A stretch of DNA of 62,692 nt from NCBI GenBank assembly GCA_024226335.1, contig JAAELY010000176.1:1-62692 (forward strand), given 5' to 3'. The position numbers were made by a program, and so were the translations under genes. Source of the stretch: a bacterium. GTDB taxonomy: Bacteria > Myxococcota_A > UBA9160 > SZUA-336. Below, one piece after another: positions 44,400 through 52,845 of the stretch. The notes below the pieces were generated by a model. That model did not search any database. It saw only the letters and a program-made list of their open reading frames with translations, and was not told where the DNA came from. Positions within the stretch are counted from its first letter, which is position 1. Every line of letters begins with the position of its first letter.

Positions 44400-44534
44400 G
44401 GTCTTTCCTCCTGTGGCCGCGGCCGGCGCGGCGGGACAGATATTATGAAGGCTCGCGCCTCGCGCCGCACAACGGGTCGAAGTCACGGTGCGGGCTTTGA
44501 AATTCTGGCCTGGAGCTTCGAGCGATCCGACCCA

Positions 44535-45176
44535 TCAGCCCGTTTCGAGCAGCGCCAGAGATGCCGTCATCACGACTTCCTGGGCGCGTTCCTTGCCGAG
44601 TCCCTGGTCCTCGCGCAGCTTGTCCCAGGTTTCGAACGAGGTCAGTAGTTCGAGCGCCTGCTGATGCGCTGCGGGCAGGTCGGAAATCTCGGGAATCGCC
44701 GAGCGGAGCTGTTTCCGGAGCAACGTGAGCATCTTCTCGTGATGCTCCTGCAGGAGAGCAGAACGCCAGCGCGAAGCCTGTTCCGACCGCTTGAAAGGAG
44801 CGATCTTCTCGAACAAGACGCCGCGCCGCTTGACCAGTTCTCGCAGGCGCTCATCGCGACCGCCCGTAGTTTTCCATCCGAACGCCTCTGGCTTAACCAG
44901 CTCCGTTACCCGCGCATGGGTTTCCGAGTACAGGCTTTCCATGTCTTCGAAATGACGAAAAATGGTACGCAGTCCCACGTCGGCGCGCGTGGCGACCTGC
45001 TCGCCGGTGGGTTGTAACTCGCCCTCTCGAATCAGGTCCAGCAAAGCGTCTATGATCTTGGCCCGGCTCCGGGCGCTGCGCTGCAGACGGCCGTCCGCGC
45101 TCTCTTCTTCTTCTCCGACCGGGGGGCGAGTTTGCCGTTCCTTCTTCATCTCGACGGAAGTCTGACATGAAGGCAT
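44535..45176 (-). CDS. TetR-family regulator (paralogue 2)
   Basis: About 205-213 residues; ATG could be 45188, 45176 or 45149, none with a strong ribosome binding site. HTH: RSARSRAKIIDALLDLIREGELQPTGEQVATRADVGLRTIFRHFEDMESLY. Closely related to the regulator at 25953-26549 (same order of HTH, and the LLTSFETWDKLR element in the C-terminal part). Divergent from a dipeptidase gene, with an operator-like sequence of the same design as at the other locus. Effector unknown. Confidence 0.87.
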   Translation of the reverse strand: MPSCQTSVEMKKERQTRPPVGEEEESADGRLQRSARSRAKIIDALLDLIREGELQPTGEQVATRADVGLRTIFRHFEDMESLYSETHARVTELVKPEAFGWKTTGGRDERLRELVKRRGVLFEKIAPFKRSEQASRWRSALLQEHHEKMLTLLRKQLRSAIPEISDLPAAHQQALELLTSFETWDKLREDQGLGKERAQEVVMTASLALLETG

Positions 45177-45191
45177 GATGTGTGCCATATC
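45162..45191 (+). promoter_or_regulatory. Promoter-operator for dipeptidase gene
   Basis: CTGACA (45162-45167), 18-bp spacer, CATATC (45186-45191), with inverted half-sites GGCA...TGCC (45172-45186) inside the spacer. The sequence CTGACA-N4-GGCATGAT-N3-TGCCATA is nearly superimposable on the promoter at 25856-25885. It also covers possible start codons of the TetR gene. Confidence 0.5.
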
Positions 45192-45198
45192 TCTTGGA

Positions 45199-45214
45199 CC
45201 CCGGATTTCCGGGG
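45199..45214. promoter_or_regulatory. Palindrome CCCCGGA-TT-TCCGGGG before dipeptidase
   Basis: Perfect 7-bp arms with a 2-bp centre. Its right end runs into GGGGAGGAG, the ribosome binding site of the dipeptidase (ATG 45227). It could be an operator or a hairpin that sequesters the site. Confidence 0.4.
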
Positions 45215-45226
45215 AGGAGTCGCCGG

Positions 45227-46390
45227 ATGAAGCGCTGGTCAGGGATTCTGGGCATCGGATTCGTGTTGATCGTCCTGGCTGGCTTTGCCTTCCTGCCGGG
45301 CCTCGTGGAGAACGCTGCGAACAAGCGGACTCCCCACGCGGCCTGGTCGATTTCCGATCCCGCCCGCAAGCTTCACGAAGGGTTGGCGGTCGCGGATCTG
45401 CACACCGATACGCTCGGTTGGAAGCGCGATCTCTTGAAACGGGCAACGCGAGGACATTCCGATATCCCACGCATACTCGAGGGCAATGTCGCGCTTCAGG
45501 TATTCGGAGTATTCACGAAGTCGCCGCGCGGCCAGAACTACGAAGAGAACTCCGCCGACAGTGACAACGTTACCGCGCTGGTCATCGCCCAACGTTGGCC
45601 GATCCGGACCTACACGAGTCTGCTCGAACGGGCGCTGTATCAGGCCGAGAAACTGCGCGATGTCGAGCGTCGCGCTCCTGAGTCCCTGCGTGTCGTGCGC
45701 ACCGCCGCCGATCTGGATGCAGTCCTGAAGTCGCGAGCCGACGGCCGGCCGATTCTCGCCGGCCTGCTCGCCAGCGAAGGCGGGCACCCGCTCGAAGGCG
45801 ACCTGAACAACCTCCAGAAGCTGTACGACGCTGGCTTTCGCATGTTGGGCTTGCACCACTTCTTCGACAATGCGCTCGGAGGTTCGCTGCACGGCAAGAG
45901 CGACTCCGGTCTGACCGAGTTCGGCCGTAGCGTGGTTCGCGAACTGGAGGCCAGGAAGATCATCATCGATGTGGCGCACTCTTCGCCAGCTTCGGTCGAC
46001 GACGTCCTCGAGATGGCGACCCGACCGATCGTCGTCTCACATACCGGGATGCGGGGCGCCTGTGATTCTCCACGAAACCTCGACGATGCCCGGCTGAAGC
46101 GCATCGCCGATCGGGGCGGCTTGATCGGGATCGGTTTCTGGGAAGGTGCGGTCTGCGATCATTCCCCAAAGGGCGTGGTCCGTTCGATTCGCCACGCGGT
46201 CAACGTTCTGGGCGTCGATCATGTGGCGTTGGGATCGGACTACGACGGGGCGACGACCGTGCTCTTCGACATCTCGGAGATCGCGGTGCTGACTCATGAG
46301 ATGCTCGAGAGCGGTTTCTCGAGCGCCGAGATTCGCAAGATCATGGGCGGAAATACTCTGCGCTTTCTAGGCGAGAATCTGCCGCAGTAG
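45227..46390 (+). CDS. Membrane dipeptidase (peptidase family M19)
   Basis: 387 residues from ATG at 45227 (GGAGGAG, 7 bases). N-terminal helix (GILGIGFVLIVLAGFAFLP) anchors or exports it. Renal-dipeptidase fold: zinc ligands in VADLHTDTLG, catalytic Glu in LLASEGGHPLEGD, IIDVAHSS, VSHTGMRGACDSPRNLDD and HVALGSDYDG. Family members cleave dipeptides (including D-residues or cystinyl-bis-glycine) or lactone-like substrates. Under likely TetR control from the divergent gene. Confidence 0.92.
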   Translation: MKRWSGILGIGFVLIVLAGFAFLPGLVENAANKRTPHAAWSISDPARKLHEGLAVADLHTDTLGWKRDLLKRATRGHSDIPRILEGNVALQVFGVFTKSPRGQNYEENSADSDNVTALVIAQRWPIRTYTSLLERALYQAEKLRDVERRAPESLRVVRTAADLDAVLKSRADGRPILAGLLASEGGHPLEGDLNNLQKLYDAGFRMLGLHHFFDNALGGSLHGKSDSGLTEFGRSVVRELEARKIIIDVAHSSPASVDDVLEMATRPIVVSHTGMRGACDSPRNLDDARLKRIADRGGLIGIGFWEGAVCDHSPKGVVRSIRHAVNVLGVDHVALGSDYDGATTVLFDISEIAVLTHEMLESGFSSAEIRKIMGGNTLRFLGENLPQ

Positions 46391-46463
46391 CGGGCACTGT
46401 CCTCGGAGGCAGTCTTCTGAGGCAACCTGATGGTACGATACGGGTCCACCAGGAGGATCCGAC

Positions 46464-47729
46464 ATGCCCTCTCTGCACAAGCTTTCCGATCAGCTCTGGA
46501 GTGGTGAGCTCTCGACTCGTCAGCCAGAGCACCATCCCATGGCCACCTACAATACGACCGAAGAAGTCGCCGACGGCGTCGCCTTCTACAAGGACTTCGT
46601 CAACGTGACGGGCGTCCGCACCGACGTGGGACTGCTGTTGATCGACACCGGCAGTTTTCACCCGGTCCAGAATCAGCGCAGTCACTCGGGCATCCGCGCG
46701 CACATCTCGGAACCCCTGCACACGGCGGTCTATACGCACGGCCACGTCGATCACGCGTACGGACTTCCGCCGTTTCTCGCCGAAGATCCGGACCGGGTAC
46801 GTCCGCAGATCATCGGCCACGAGAACGTTGCCCCGCGCATGGATCGCTACGAAGAGACCGCTGGTTACAACACCGTGATCAATACGCGTCAGTTCGGTGT
46901 TCCGATCCAGTGGCCGTGCGACGGAATGCGTCCGAACGTGAGTTTCCGCGAGAGCCTGGACCTGAGCCTGGGCAACACGGAAGTGCGATTGTTTCACACG
47001 CGTGGCGAGACCGACGATCACACCTGGGCCTGGCTGCCGCAGCAGCGCGTGCTCTGCACGGGAGATCTCTTCATCTGGGCGGCGCCCAACGCGGGCAATC
47101 CGCAGAAGGTGCAGCGCTACGCAAAGGACTGGGCACTGGGTCTGCGCAAGATGGCGGCCTTCGAACCCGAAATACTGCTGCCCGGACACGGCCTGCCGAT
47201 CTTCGGCGCAACTCGCGTCCGCGAAGCCCTGACGAACACCGCCGCCTATCTCGAATCGCTGTACGGACAGACGCTCGAACTGCTCAACCAGGGGGCGCGC
47301 ATCTACGACATCATCGAAACGGTGAAGCCACCGGCGGAGCTAGCGGAGCTTCCTTACCTGCTTCCGGTGTACGACGAGCCGGAGTTCATCGTGCGCAATA
47401 TCTGCCGTCACCTGGGAGGCTGGTATTCCGGTGTTCCCAGTGATCTTCTTCCGGCACCGCGTGCAGCTCAGGCGCGCGAGATCGCCGAGCTCGCAGGCGG
47501 GCTCGACAAACTGCTCGCGCGCGCTCAGGCCTGTCTGAAGTCGGGCGATCTACCCCTGGCGTCTCACCTGATCGACTGGGCCGCCGATGCGGATCCGGAA
47601 AGCACCGAGGTGCACCGCCTGCGCGCGGAGATCTACACCCAACAGAGTCTCGGTGCCGATTCGACGATGGCCCGCGGCGTCTACACGGGAGCGGCGCGCG
47701 AGAGCCAGAAGCTGAGCGGCGAGGCTTGA
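46464..47729 (+). CDS. MBL-fold alkylsulfatase-like hydrolase
   Basis: 421 residues with AGGAGG and 7-base spacing. Metallo-beta-lactamase core: LLIDTGSFHP, THGHVDHAYG, ETDDHTWAWLPQQRVLCTGDLF, LPGHGLPI. C-terminal part (about 290-390) matches the dimerisation domain of SdsA/BDS1-type secondary alkylsulfatases and related MBL hydrolases. No signal peptide. It could hydrolyse an ester; the sulfate-ester assignment is tentative. Followed one base later by an SDR gene. Confidence 0.85.
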   Translation: MPSLHKLSDQLWSGELSTRQPEHHPMATYNTTEEVADGVAFYKDFVNVTGVRTDVGLLLIDTGSFHPVQNQRSHSGIRAHISEPLHTAVYTHGHVDHAYGLPPFLAEDPDRVRPQIIGHENVAPRMDRYEETAGYNTVINTRQFGVPIQWPCDGMRPNVSFRESLDLSLGNTEVRLFHTRGETDDHTWAWLPQQRVLCTGDLFIWAAPNAGNPQKVQRYAKDWALGLRKMAAFEPEILLPGHGLPIFGATRVREALTNTAAYLESLYGQTLELLNQGARIYDIIETVKPPAELAELPYLLPVYDEPEFIVRNICRHLGGWYSGVPSDLLPAPRAAQAREIAELAGGLDKLLARAQACLKSGDLPLASHLIDWAADADPESTEVHRLRAEIYTQQSLGADSTMARGVYTGAARESQKLSGEA

Positions 47730-47730
47730 T

Positions 47731-48510
47731 GTGACGAAACTCTCCCAGCTCAGTCGATCGATCGCGGGTAAAGTCGCGCTGGTCACGGGGGCCGCGAGCG
47801 GCATGGGTCGGGCGACCTGCCATCTCTTCGCCGACGAAGGGGCGCGGGTCGTGGTCACCGACGTGAACACAGACGGTGCAGACGCGGTCGCTGCGGAAAT
47901 CACCGGGGCCGGGGGAGAAGCGCTGAGTTATGGGCTTGATGTCTCCAACCTCGACAATGTGCGCGAAGTCGTGACCGCCGCCGTCGATCGCTTTGGCGGA
48001 ATGGACATCCTGATCAACAACGCCGGAATCAGCCGGTTTTCTCCAATCCTGGGAGATGACTACGACAAGGCCTGGGCCGAAACGCTCGCGGTCAATCTGA
48101 CCGGCGAAATGCAGATGATCCGCGCTTGTCTGCCCCACCTGCAACGCGGGGGAGCGGGACGCATCGTGAACATCGCGTCGACCGAAGGTCTGGGCGCGAC
48201 CGCGTTGGGCAGTCCGTACACGGCTTCCAAACACGGGGTGGTCGGACTGACTCGAAGCCTGGCCGTGGAACTCGGAGACCAGGGCGTGACCGTGAACTGC
48301 ATCTGCCCGGGACCGATCAATACGGGCATGACCCAGGTGATTCCCGACGACGCCAAGCGAAAGTTCGCCCGGCGTCGCGTGCCCCTACGCCGTTATGGCG
48401 ATCCCGAAGAAGTGGCGCACGCGACCCTGAGCCTGGTGTTGCCGGCGTCCTCGTTCATCAACGGAGCGATTCTTCCGGTCGACGGTGGGTTGGTGGTGCA
48501 GAACACCTAG
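47731..48510 (+). CDS. Short-chain dehydrogenase/reductase
   Basis: 259 residues from GTG at 47731, one base after the MBL stop. Classical SDR: GAASGMGRAT (cofactor), VVTDVN, ILINNAGISRF, IVNIASTEGLG (Ser catalytic), SPYTASKHGVVGLTRSLA (Tyr-x3-Lys), NCICPGPINTGM. The last codon is a TAG lying in the CTAG flank of an inserted MITE, so the insertion touches the stop. The SDR fold ends normally (PVDGGLVV), so it is probably functional. Substrate unknown; likely works with the MBL hydrolase. Confidence 0.92.
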   Translation: MTKLSQLSRSIAGKVALVTGAASGMGRATCHLFADEGARVVVTDVNTDGADAVAAEITGAGGEALSYGLDVSNLDNVREVVTAAVDRFGGMDILINNAGISRFSPILGDDYDKAWAETLAVNLTGEMQMIRACLPHLQRGGAGRIVNIASTEGLGATALGSPYTASKHGVVGLTRSLAVELGDQGVTVNCICPGPINTGMTQVIPDDAKRKFARRRVPLRRYGDPEEVAHATLSLVLPASSFINGAILPVDGGLVVQNT

Positions 48511-48675
48511 GGAATCTCTGCACAGGGAGGATTCGAGCGAGAAGCGGGAGTCGCCGCCTGAGCAAGAAGCGTGATCCGATCGCAGATCCGTAGATCTGCA
48601 GAGGTTCGCGCGACGCAGCGCAGGCGGATGCATCGCGCTTCGCAGCCGCAGCCTCCCTGTGCAGAGGTTCCCTAG
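48507..48675. mobile_element. MITE with 20-bp terminal inverted repeats and CTAG flanks
   Basis: GGAATCTCTGCACAGGGAGG (48511-48530) and CCTCCCTGTGCAGAGGTTCC (48652-48671) are inverted repeats with one mismatch, enclosing a 161-bp element without a gene. CTAG occurs directly outside each end (48507-48510, 48672-48675), the 4-bp target duplication typical of IS5-group elements. The left CTAG contains the TAG stop of the SDR gene. The core has a further internal CTGCAGAGGTT, similar to the repeat end. Confidence 0.8.
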
Positions 48676-48723
48676 AGGGCAGCCCGGGGTCAACCACTGG
48701 CTCAATCGTACGCGAAAACTGGG

Positions 48724-50331
48724 CTACCTCACGACCTTGAAGCCGGCAGCCGTTGCGTCCCAGGTCTGCGGGGTCACACCTCGTTCGCGTAGCTTGTACT
48801 TCTGGATTCGGCCACTTGGCGTGTACGGCAGTTTGTCGACGAACTCGATGTAGCGCGGAACGAAGAAGTAGGGCGCGTTCTCGTTGACGAAGCGCGCGAG
48901 TTCTTCTGCCGTCAGGCTGGCACCTTCGCGCAGCACGACTGCGATCTTGAGTTCGGCTTCGGCTTCGAGTTCGGCCGAGGTTACGCCGTGGGCTGCGACT
49001 TCGGCGACGGCCTCATGTGCGCCCACCATGGCCTCGACGGCAAATGAGGAGATATTGCGTCCCTTGAAGCGGATGAAGTCCGCCTTGCGGTCCACGAAGA
49101 AGTAGTCGTCGTCTTCGTCCTGTCGCGCGAGATCTCCGCTGTGGTACCAGAGGTTGCGGAAGGCCGCGAGCGTGGCTTCGGGATTGTTGTAGTAGCCGTT
49201 GAAGATCGAGAAGGGTTCCACGGGTCGGATGCACACTTCCCCGACTTCTCCGGTCGCGACTTCGCGGTCTTCGTCGTCGAGTAGTTTGACCTCGATCCCG
49301 GGGAGCGGCGCACCCAGGCAGTTCGGCTTCCACTTGCGGTCGGGCGTCCGTGACATCAAACCCATGACTTCGCTCTGCCCGTAACCCTGAGAGATGCTCT
49401 CGATGCCGAAGCGCTTCTTGAAAGGCTCTTCGAGATCCCCGGGCATGGGGATCATCGAGGCGACCCGCACCGGGTTGTCGGCATCGTCGGGTCGTTCGGG
49501 AGCCTGCCACAGGAAGATGTGCATGGCTCCCAGGGTGAACACCGTCGTGGCGCCGTAGAAACGGGTTCGTTCCCAGAAGTCGGATGCAGAGAAACCCGGG
49601 TCGGTGGCGCAGGGAAGTCCGGTTACCAGAGCGCGATAGATGTTCGCGACCCAGGCGCCCGAGTTGTACAGCGGTAGCACGTTGTAGATCACGTCTCCGG
49701 CGCGAGCGTCTGCGGTGAGGGCACCGCTGATGGCCGCGTTGATCCACACGTTGTGACTCTGCATCACACCCTTGGAGCGGCCCGTGGTGCCCGATGTCCA
49801 GAGGACCGCGGCGGTGTCGCCGTAGTACAGCTCCGAGTCGTCGGGCTCGCTGTCGCCACATGTGAGGAGTTCTCCGAAATCCGACGTGGCACACGTGAGT
49901 TTGGCCTCGGGTTCGCCCAGTACGACCACGTGCTCGAAGGGCAGGTCTTCTCCCAGCGCGGCCAGGCGGGAGAGCAGCGCTCCGTCGGCGACCAGTACGC
50001 GGGAGCGACTGTCCTGCAGGCTCTCCAGTAGCCAGGTCCCCTTGTAGTCGGTGCTCGTCGGGATCCAGACGGCGCCCAGCTTGTTCAGGCCAAGCGTCGC
50101 GAACACGTACTCGGGGCAGGAATTGAGCAGGAACGCGACCGAGTCTCCGCGAGACACTCCCAGCTTTGCAAAGCCCGCAGCGCAGGAGTTGGCCAGAGTG
50201 TTTGCGCGCCCATAACTGTAGTGCTCGGTGTCGGCAATCAGGAAATCCAGATCGGGAATCGCCTCGGCCTGGCGGCGCAGGCATCTTCCCAGGAGTCGCT
50301 CCGACGAGTTTTCGAATTCCAACCAGTTCAT
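48724..50331 (-). CDS. Acyl-CoA synthetase (AMP-forming)
   Basis: 535 residues from ATG at 50331 (GGAGG, 7 bases), overlapping the upstream SDR stop (ATGA). ANL superfamily motifs: AVLWTSGTTGRSKGVMQSH (P-loop), GYGQSEVMGLMSRT, YHSGDLARQDEDDDYFFVDRKADFIRFKGRNIS, and the C-terminal lysine in TPSGRIQKYKLRE. Activates a carboxylic acid to its CoA ester. With the SDR it forms an operon for acid degradation; the substrate could be a cyclic or branched acid. It lies just downstream of the MITE, reading towards it. Confidence 0.95.
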   Translation of the reverse strand: MNWLEFENSSERLLGRCLRRQAEAIPDLDFLIADTEHYSYGRANTLANSCAAGFAKLGVSRGDSVAFLLNSCPEYVFATLGLNKLGAVWIPTSTDYKGTWLLESLQDSRSRVLVADGALLSRLAALGEDLPFEHVVVLGEPEAKLTCATSDFGELLTCGDSEPDDSELYYGDTAAVLWTSGTTGRSKGVMQSHNVWINAAISGALTADARAGDVIYNVLPLYNSGAWVANIYRALVTGLPCATDPGFSASDFWERTRFYGATTVFTLGAMHIFLWQAPERPDDADNPVRVASMIPMPGDLEEPFKKRFGIESISQGYGQSEVMGLMSRTPDRKWKPNCLGAPLPGIEVKLLDDEDREVATGEVGEVCIRPVEPFSIFNGYYNNPEATLAAFRNLWYHSGDLARQDEDDDYFFVDRKADFIRFKGRNISSFAVEAMVGAHEAVAEVAAHGVTSAELEAEAELKIAVVLREGASLTAEELARFVNENAPYFFVPRYIEFVDKLPYTPSGRIQKYKLRERGVTPQTWDATAAGFKVVR

Positions 50332-51119
50332 GACGCATCCTCCATCGAAACACGGCGTCCCGCGGTCCAGCCGCCGTCGACGACCAGGGATGAACCCGTG
50401 ACGAACGAGGCTTCGTCCGAAGCCAGGAACAGGGCTGCAGCGGCGACTTCTTCGGGCCGGCCACCCCTGCGCATGGCGTGAAAATCGCGCATCTGATTTC
50501 CGATTTTCTGAAGCTGCGGGACGTCTCGCAGGACCGCGGTCAGGGGAGTCTCGATCAGGCCCGGACACAGGCAGTTCACGCGAATGCCCTGGGTCCCGTA
50601 GTCGATCGCCATGGTCTTGGTCATCAGGACGACGCCACCTTTCGAAGCGTTATAAGGCAGGGAGCCACTCAGACCTTCGATGCCTTCGACACTGGCCAGG
50701 TGCACGATGCTGCCGGATTTCTGTTCGAGCATTTGTGGGATTACGTGCTTGGATACCAGGAAAGAACCCTTGAGATTGATGTCGACGACGCGGTCCCATT
50801 CCGATGTTTCGAGTGCGTGACACGGCGCGCCACCCCCCACGCCGGCTGCGTTGACCAGGATGTCGATGCGTCCGCAGTGCTCGATCGCATCCTTGCAGGC
50901 ACGGGCTACGGCGGGTTCGTCGCGCACGTCGATACCCTCGCGGAACAGCACCTTCGGTGCCGCGGATTCGACCTGTTTCCAGGCGGCCCCGTCGATCGGT
51001 TTCTGCAGATCGAGCCCGACGATCGATGCGCCTTCGGCCGCGAAGCGCTGCGCACAGGCCAGGCCGATTCCCGAGGCCGCGCCCGAGATCAGAGCAGTCT
51101 TTCCTTCCAAGCGTCCCAT
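50328..51119 (-). CDS. Short-chain dehydrogenase/reductase
   Basis: 263 residues from ATG at 51119 (GAGGAG). Classical SDR: LISGAASGIGLACAQRF, GLDLQ, ILVNAAGVGGG, IVHLASVEGIEG, LPYNASKGGVVLMTKTMA (Tyr-x3-Lys), NCLCPGLIETPL, SSLVVDGGWTAGRR. Overlaps the start of the acyl-CoA synthetase by 4 bp. NAD(P)-dependent; oxidoreduction of a hydroxyacyl or cyclic alcohol is likely. Not especially close to the SDR at 47731. Confidence 0.93.
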   Translation of the reverse strand: MGRLEGKTALISGAASGIGLACAQRFAAEGASIVGLDLQKPIDGAAWKQVESAAPKVLFREGIDVRDEPAVARACKDAIEHCGRIDILVNAAGVGGGAPCHALETSEWDRVVDINLKGSFLVSKHVIPQMLEQKSGSIVHLASVEGIEGLSGSLPYNASKGGVVLMTKTMAIDYGTQGIRVNCLCPGLIETPLTAVLRDVPQLQKIGNQMRDFHAMRRGGRPEEVAAAALFLASDEASFVTGSSLVVDGGWTAGRRVSMEDAS

Positions 51120-51270
51120 ACAGAGTTCTCCTCTCAGGAAAAAGGTGGGTGACAGGTAGCGATCCCGATCGTGTGATCCGGCCAGAACCCGGTGCCTTCG
51201 GCACTCCCGGGATACGGAGATCCGGCTTCCTTCCATTTCCACATGCATGTGATTCTACTAACTTCGCGGC

Positions 51271-52845
51271 GTGGGGGAGAAATCGACCAATGAGGGGGTC
51301 GGTCGGCGGCGAGGGTTCGCCCAGCGACCGACGGTGCTGATCTATCCGGCTTCGCTGCCCGAAGACGCCCTGATTGCGGAGGCGATCGAGCGCTGGGAGA
51401 TCTCCGGAAGCGCTCGTTTCGAAACCGTGGCGTCTCTGGGCGCCCTGGCGGAGCGGGTGGAGGGGCCGAGCTGCGGCGCGGTTCTGTTCCAGCTGAGCAC
51501 CCGCGGGCCCGCCGGACTCGACGTGTTACGCGGTTTGCGCTCGCGCGGTCGCGACCTGCCTTTCTTCTTGCTGGTTCGATCCGGAGATCGAAAGAGTGCC
51601 AAGCGGGGGCGCGAACTTGGGCACAGTGTGGTTGCCGAGCACAAGCACGTGACCGCTGAGGCTTTTGACGAACATCTGGGTGCGCTACTGGGAACGCCCC
51701 TCGAAATGCCTCCGGATGTCCGAGCCGATTTCCAGAGCGGCGAACAGAGCGACGCGAAACCCGAACCTGTCCCGGCTGCGGGCCAGCCAAGCAGCGCGCG
51801 ACTCGCACCGGCCATGTTGTGGAAGACGGATGCGCGCGGCCGTTTCACGCATTTCACCCGCCGCTTTTCTCTTTTCACCGGGAGAACCGAACAGGAAGAC
51901 TTCGGCTCTGGCTGGTTCGAGATCATTCACGACGATGATCTTCCGAATTGGCTCGAGACCTACGCCAGGGCGCTGGACGAGCAGGCCGCTTTCCAGGTGG
52001 ACGTGCGCATGCGCACCGCCGCGCGAGCAGACGTCTGGGTACGCCATGGCGGGACGCCGTGCGCAAATGCCCAGGGCGAATTTGAAGGCTTCGTGGGCTC
52101 GTCGTTTGAAGTCGACGACCTGGTGCGCTCCCGAGAAGAAGCCCGCGCGGAAATCGAGCGACTGCGCTCGCTCAACGGCGAACTCGATGAGCTGACCCAC
52201 GCGACCGCACACGATCTACAGGAACCGCTGCGCAATCTCGAGTACGTGCTCAAGCAGCTCGATGAAGTGAATCTGGATGCGATGCGCCAGCAGGCCCTCG
52301 CCGTGGCGGAGCACGGGCAGGATCTGGTGCGCGATCTACTGGATTACTCCAGTGCTGGTCGCAGCGCCTTGACGCTGGAGCGGGGCGATGCACTCGCGTC
52401 CGTCGAGTGGGCGCTGTCGAATCTGCGCAGCGTACTCGAAGAGGCCGAAGCCCAGGTCGACGTGGACCTTCTGCCGATCGTGGACGCCGATCGCATCCAG
52501 CTCGGTCGCGTGTTCCAGAACCTGATCGCGAATGCGGTTCGCTTCCGCGCTCAGGAGCCGCTGAAAGTCGAGGTCGGTGGTGAAATCAGGGAAGACGAGC
52601 CGGTCTTCTGGGTGCGCGACAACGGGATAGGAATTGCGCCGGAACACCACGAGAACATCTTTGGGATGTTCCGTCGCCTGCACGGCAGCGAGCGTCCGGG
52701 GACCGGCGCCGGACTCGCGATCTGTCGCCGGATCGTGGAGCGCCACGGCGGTCGGATCTGGGTCGAATCGGAGCCCGATCGGGGGGCCGTGTTCTGGTTT
52801 ACGCTGCGGACTCCTTGCCCGGGCTCTTATCCATGTGACCAGTAA
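51271..52845 (+). CDS. Histidine kinase with pseudo-receiver and PAS domains
   Basis: 524 residues, GTG start. Residues ~18-145 look like a receiver-type domain but the position of the phospho-acceptor reads VLFQLSTRGP with no Asp, so it is probably a pseudo-receiver. A PAS domain follows (RFTHFTRRFSLFTGRTEQED...WFEIIHDDD, ~180-285), then HisKA (LTHATAHDLQEPLRNLEY, His314, the phytochrome-like type) and HATPase (FQNLIANAVRF, DNGIGIAPEH, GTGAGLAICRRI). Soluble sensor; its partner regulator is not adjacent. Its last 47 bp overlap the convergent gene at 52799. Confidence 0.9.
   Translation: MGEKSTNEGVGRRRGFAQRPTVLIYPASLPEDALIAEAIERWEISGSARFETVASLGALAERVEGPSCGAVLFQLSTRGPAGLDVLRGLRSRGRDLPFFLLVRSGDRKSAKRGRELGHSVVAEHKHVTAEAFDEHLGALLGTPLEMPPDVRADFQSGEQSDAKPEPVPAAGQPSSARLAPAMLWKTDARGRFTHFTRRFSLFTGRTEQEDFGSGWFEIIHDDDLPNWLETYARALDEQAAFQVDVRMRTAARADVWVRHGGTPCANAQGEFEGFVGSSFEVDDLVRSREEARAEIERLRSLNGELDELTHATAHDLQEPLRNLEYVLKQLDEVNLDAMRQQALAVAEHGQDLVRDLLDYSSAGRSALTLERGDALASVEWALSNLRSVLEEAEAQVDVDLLPIVDADRIQLGRVFQNLIANAVRFRAQEPLKVEVGGEIREDEPVFWVRDNGIGIAPEHHENIFGMFRRLHGSERPGTGAGLAICRRIVERHGGRIWVESEPDRGAVFWFTLRTPCPGSYPCDQ

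Noticed and set aside
48511-48671. Palindromic terminator after the SDR gene
   Set aside because: The inverted ends are 120 bp apart with CTAG on both flanks, which fits an insertion far better than a terminator.
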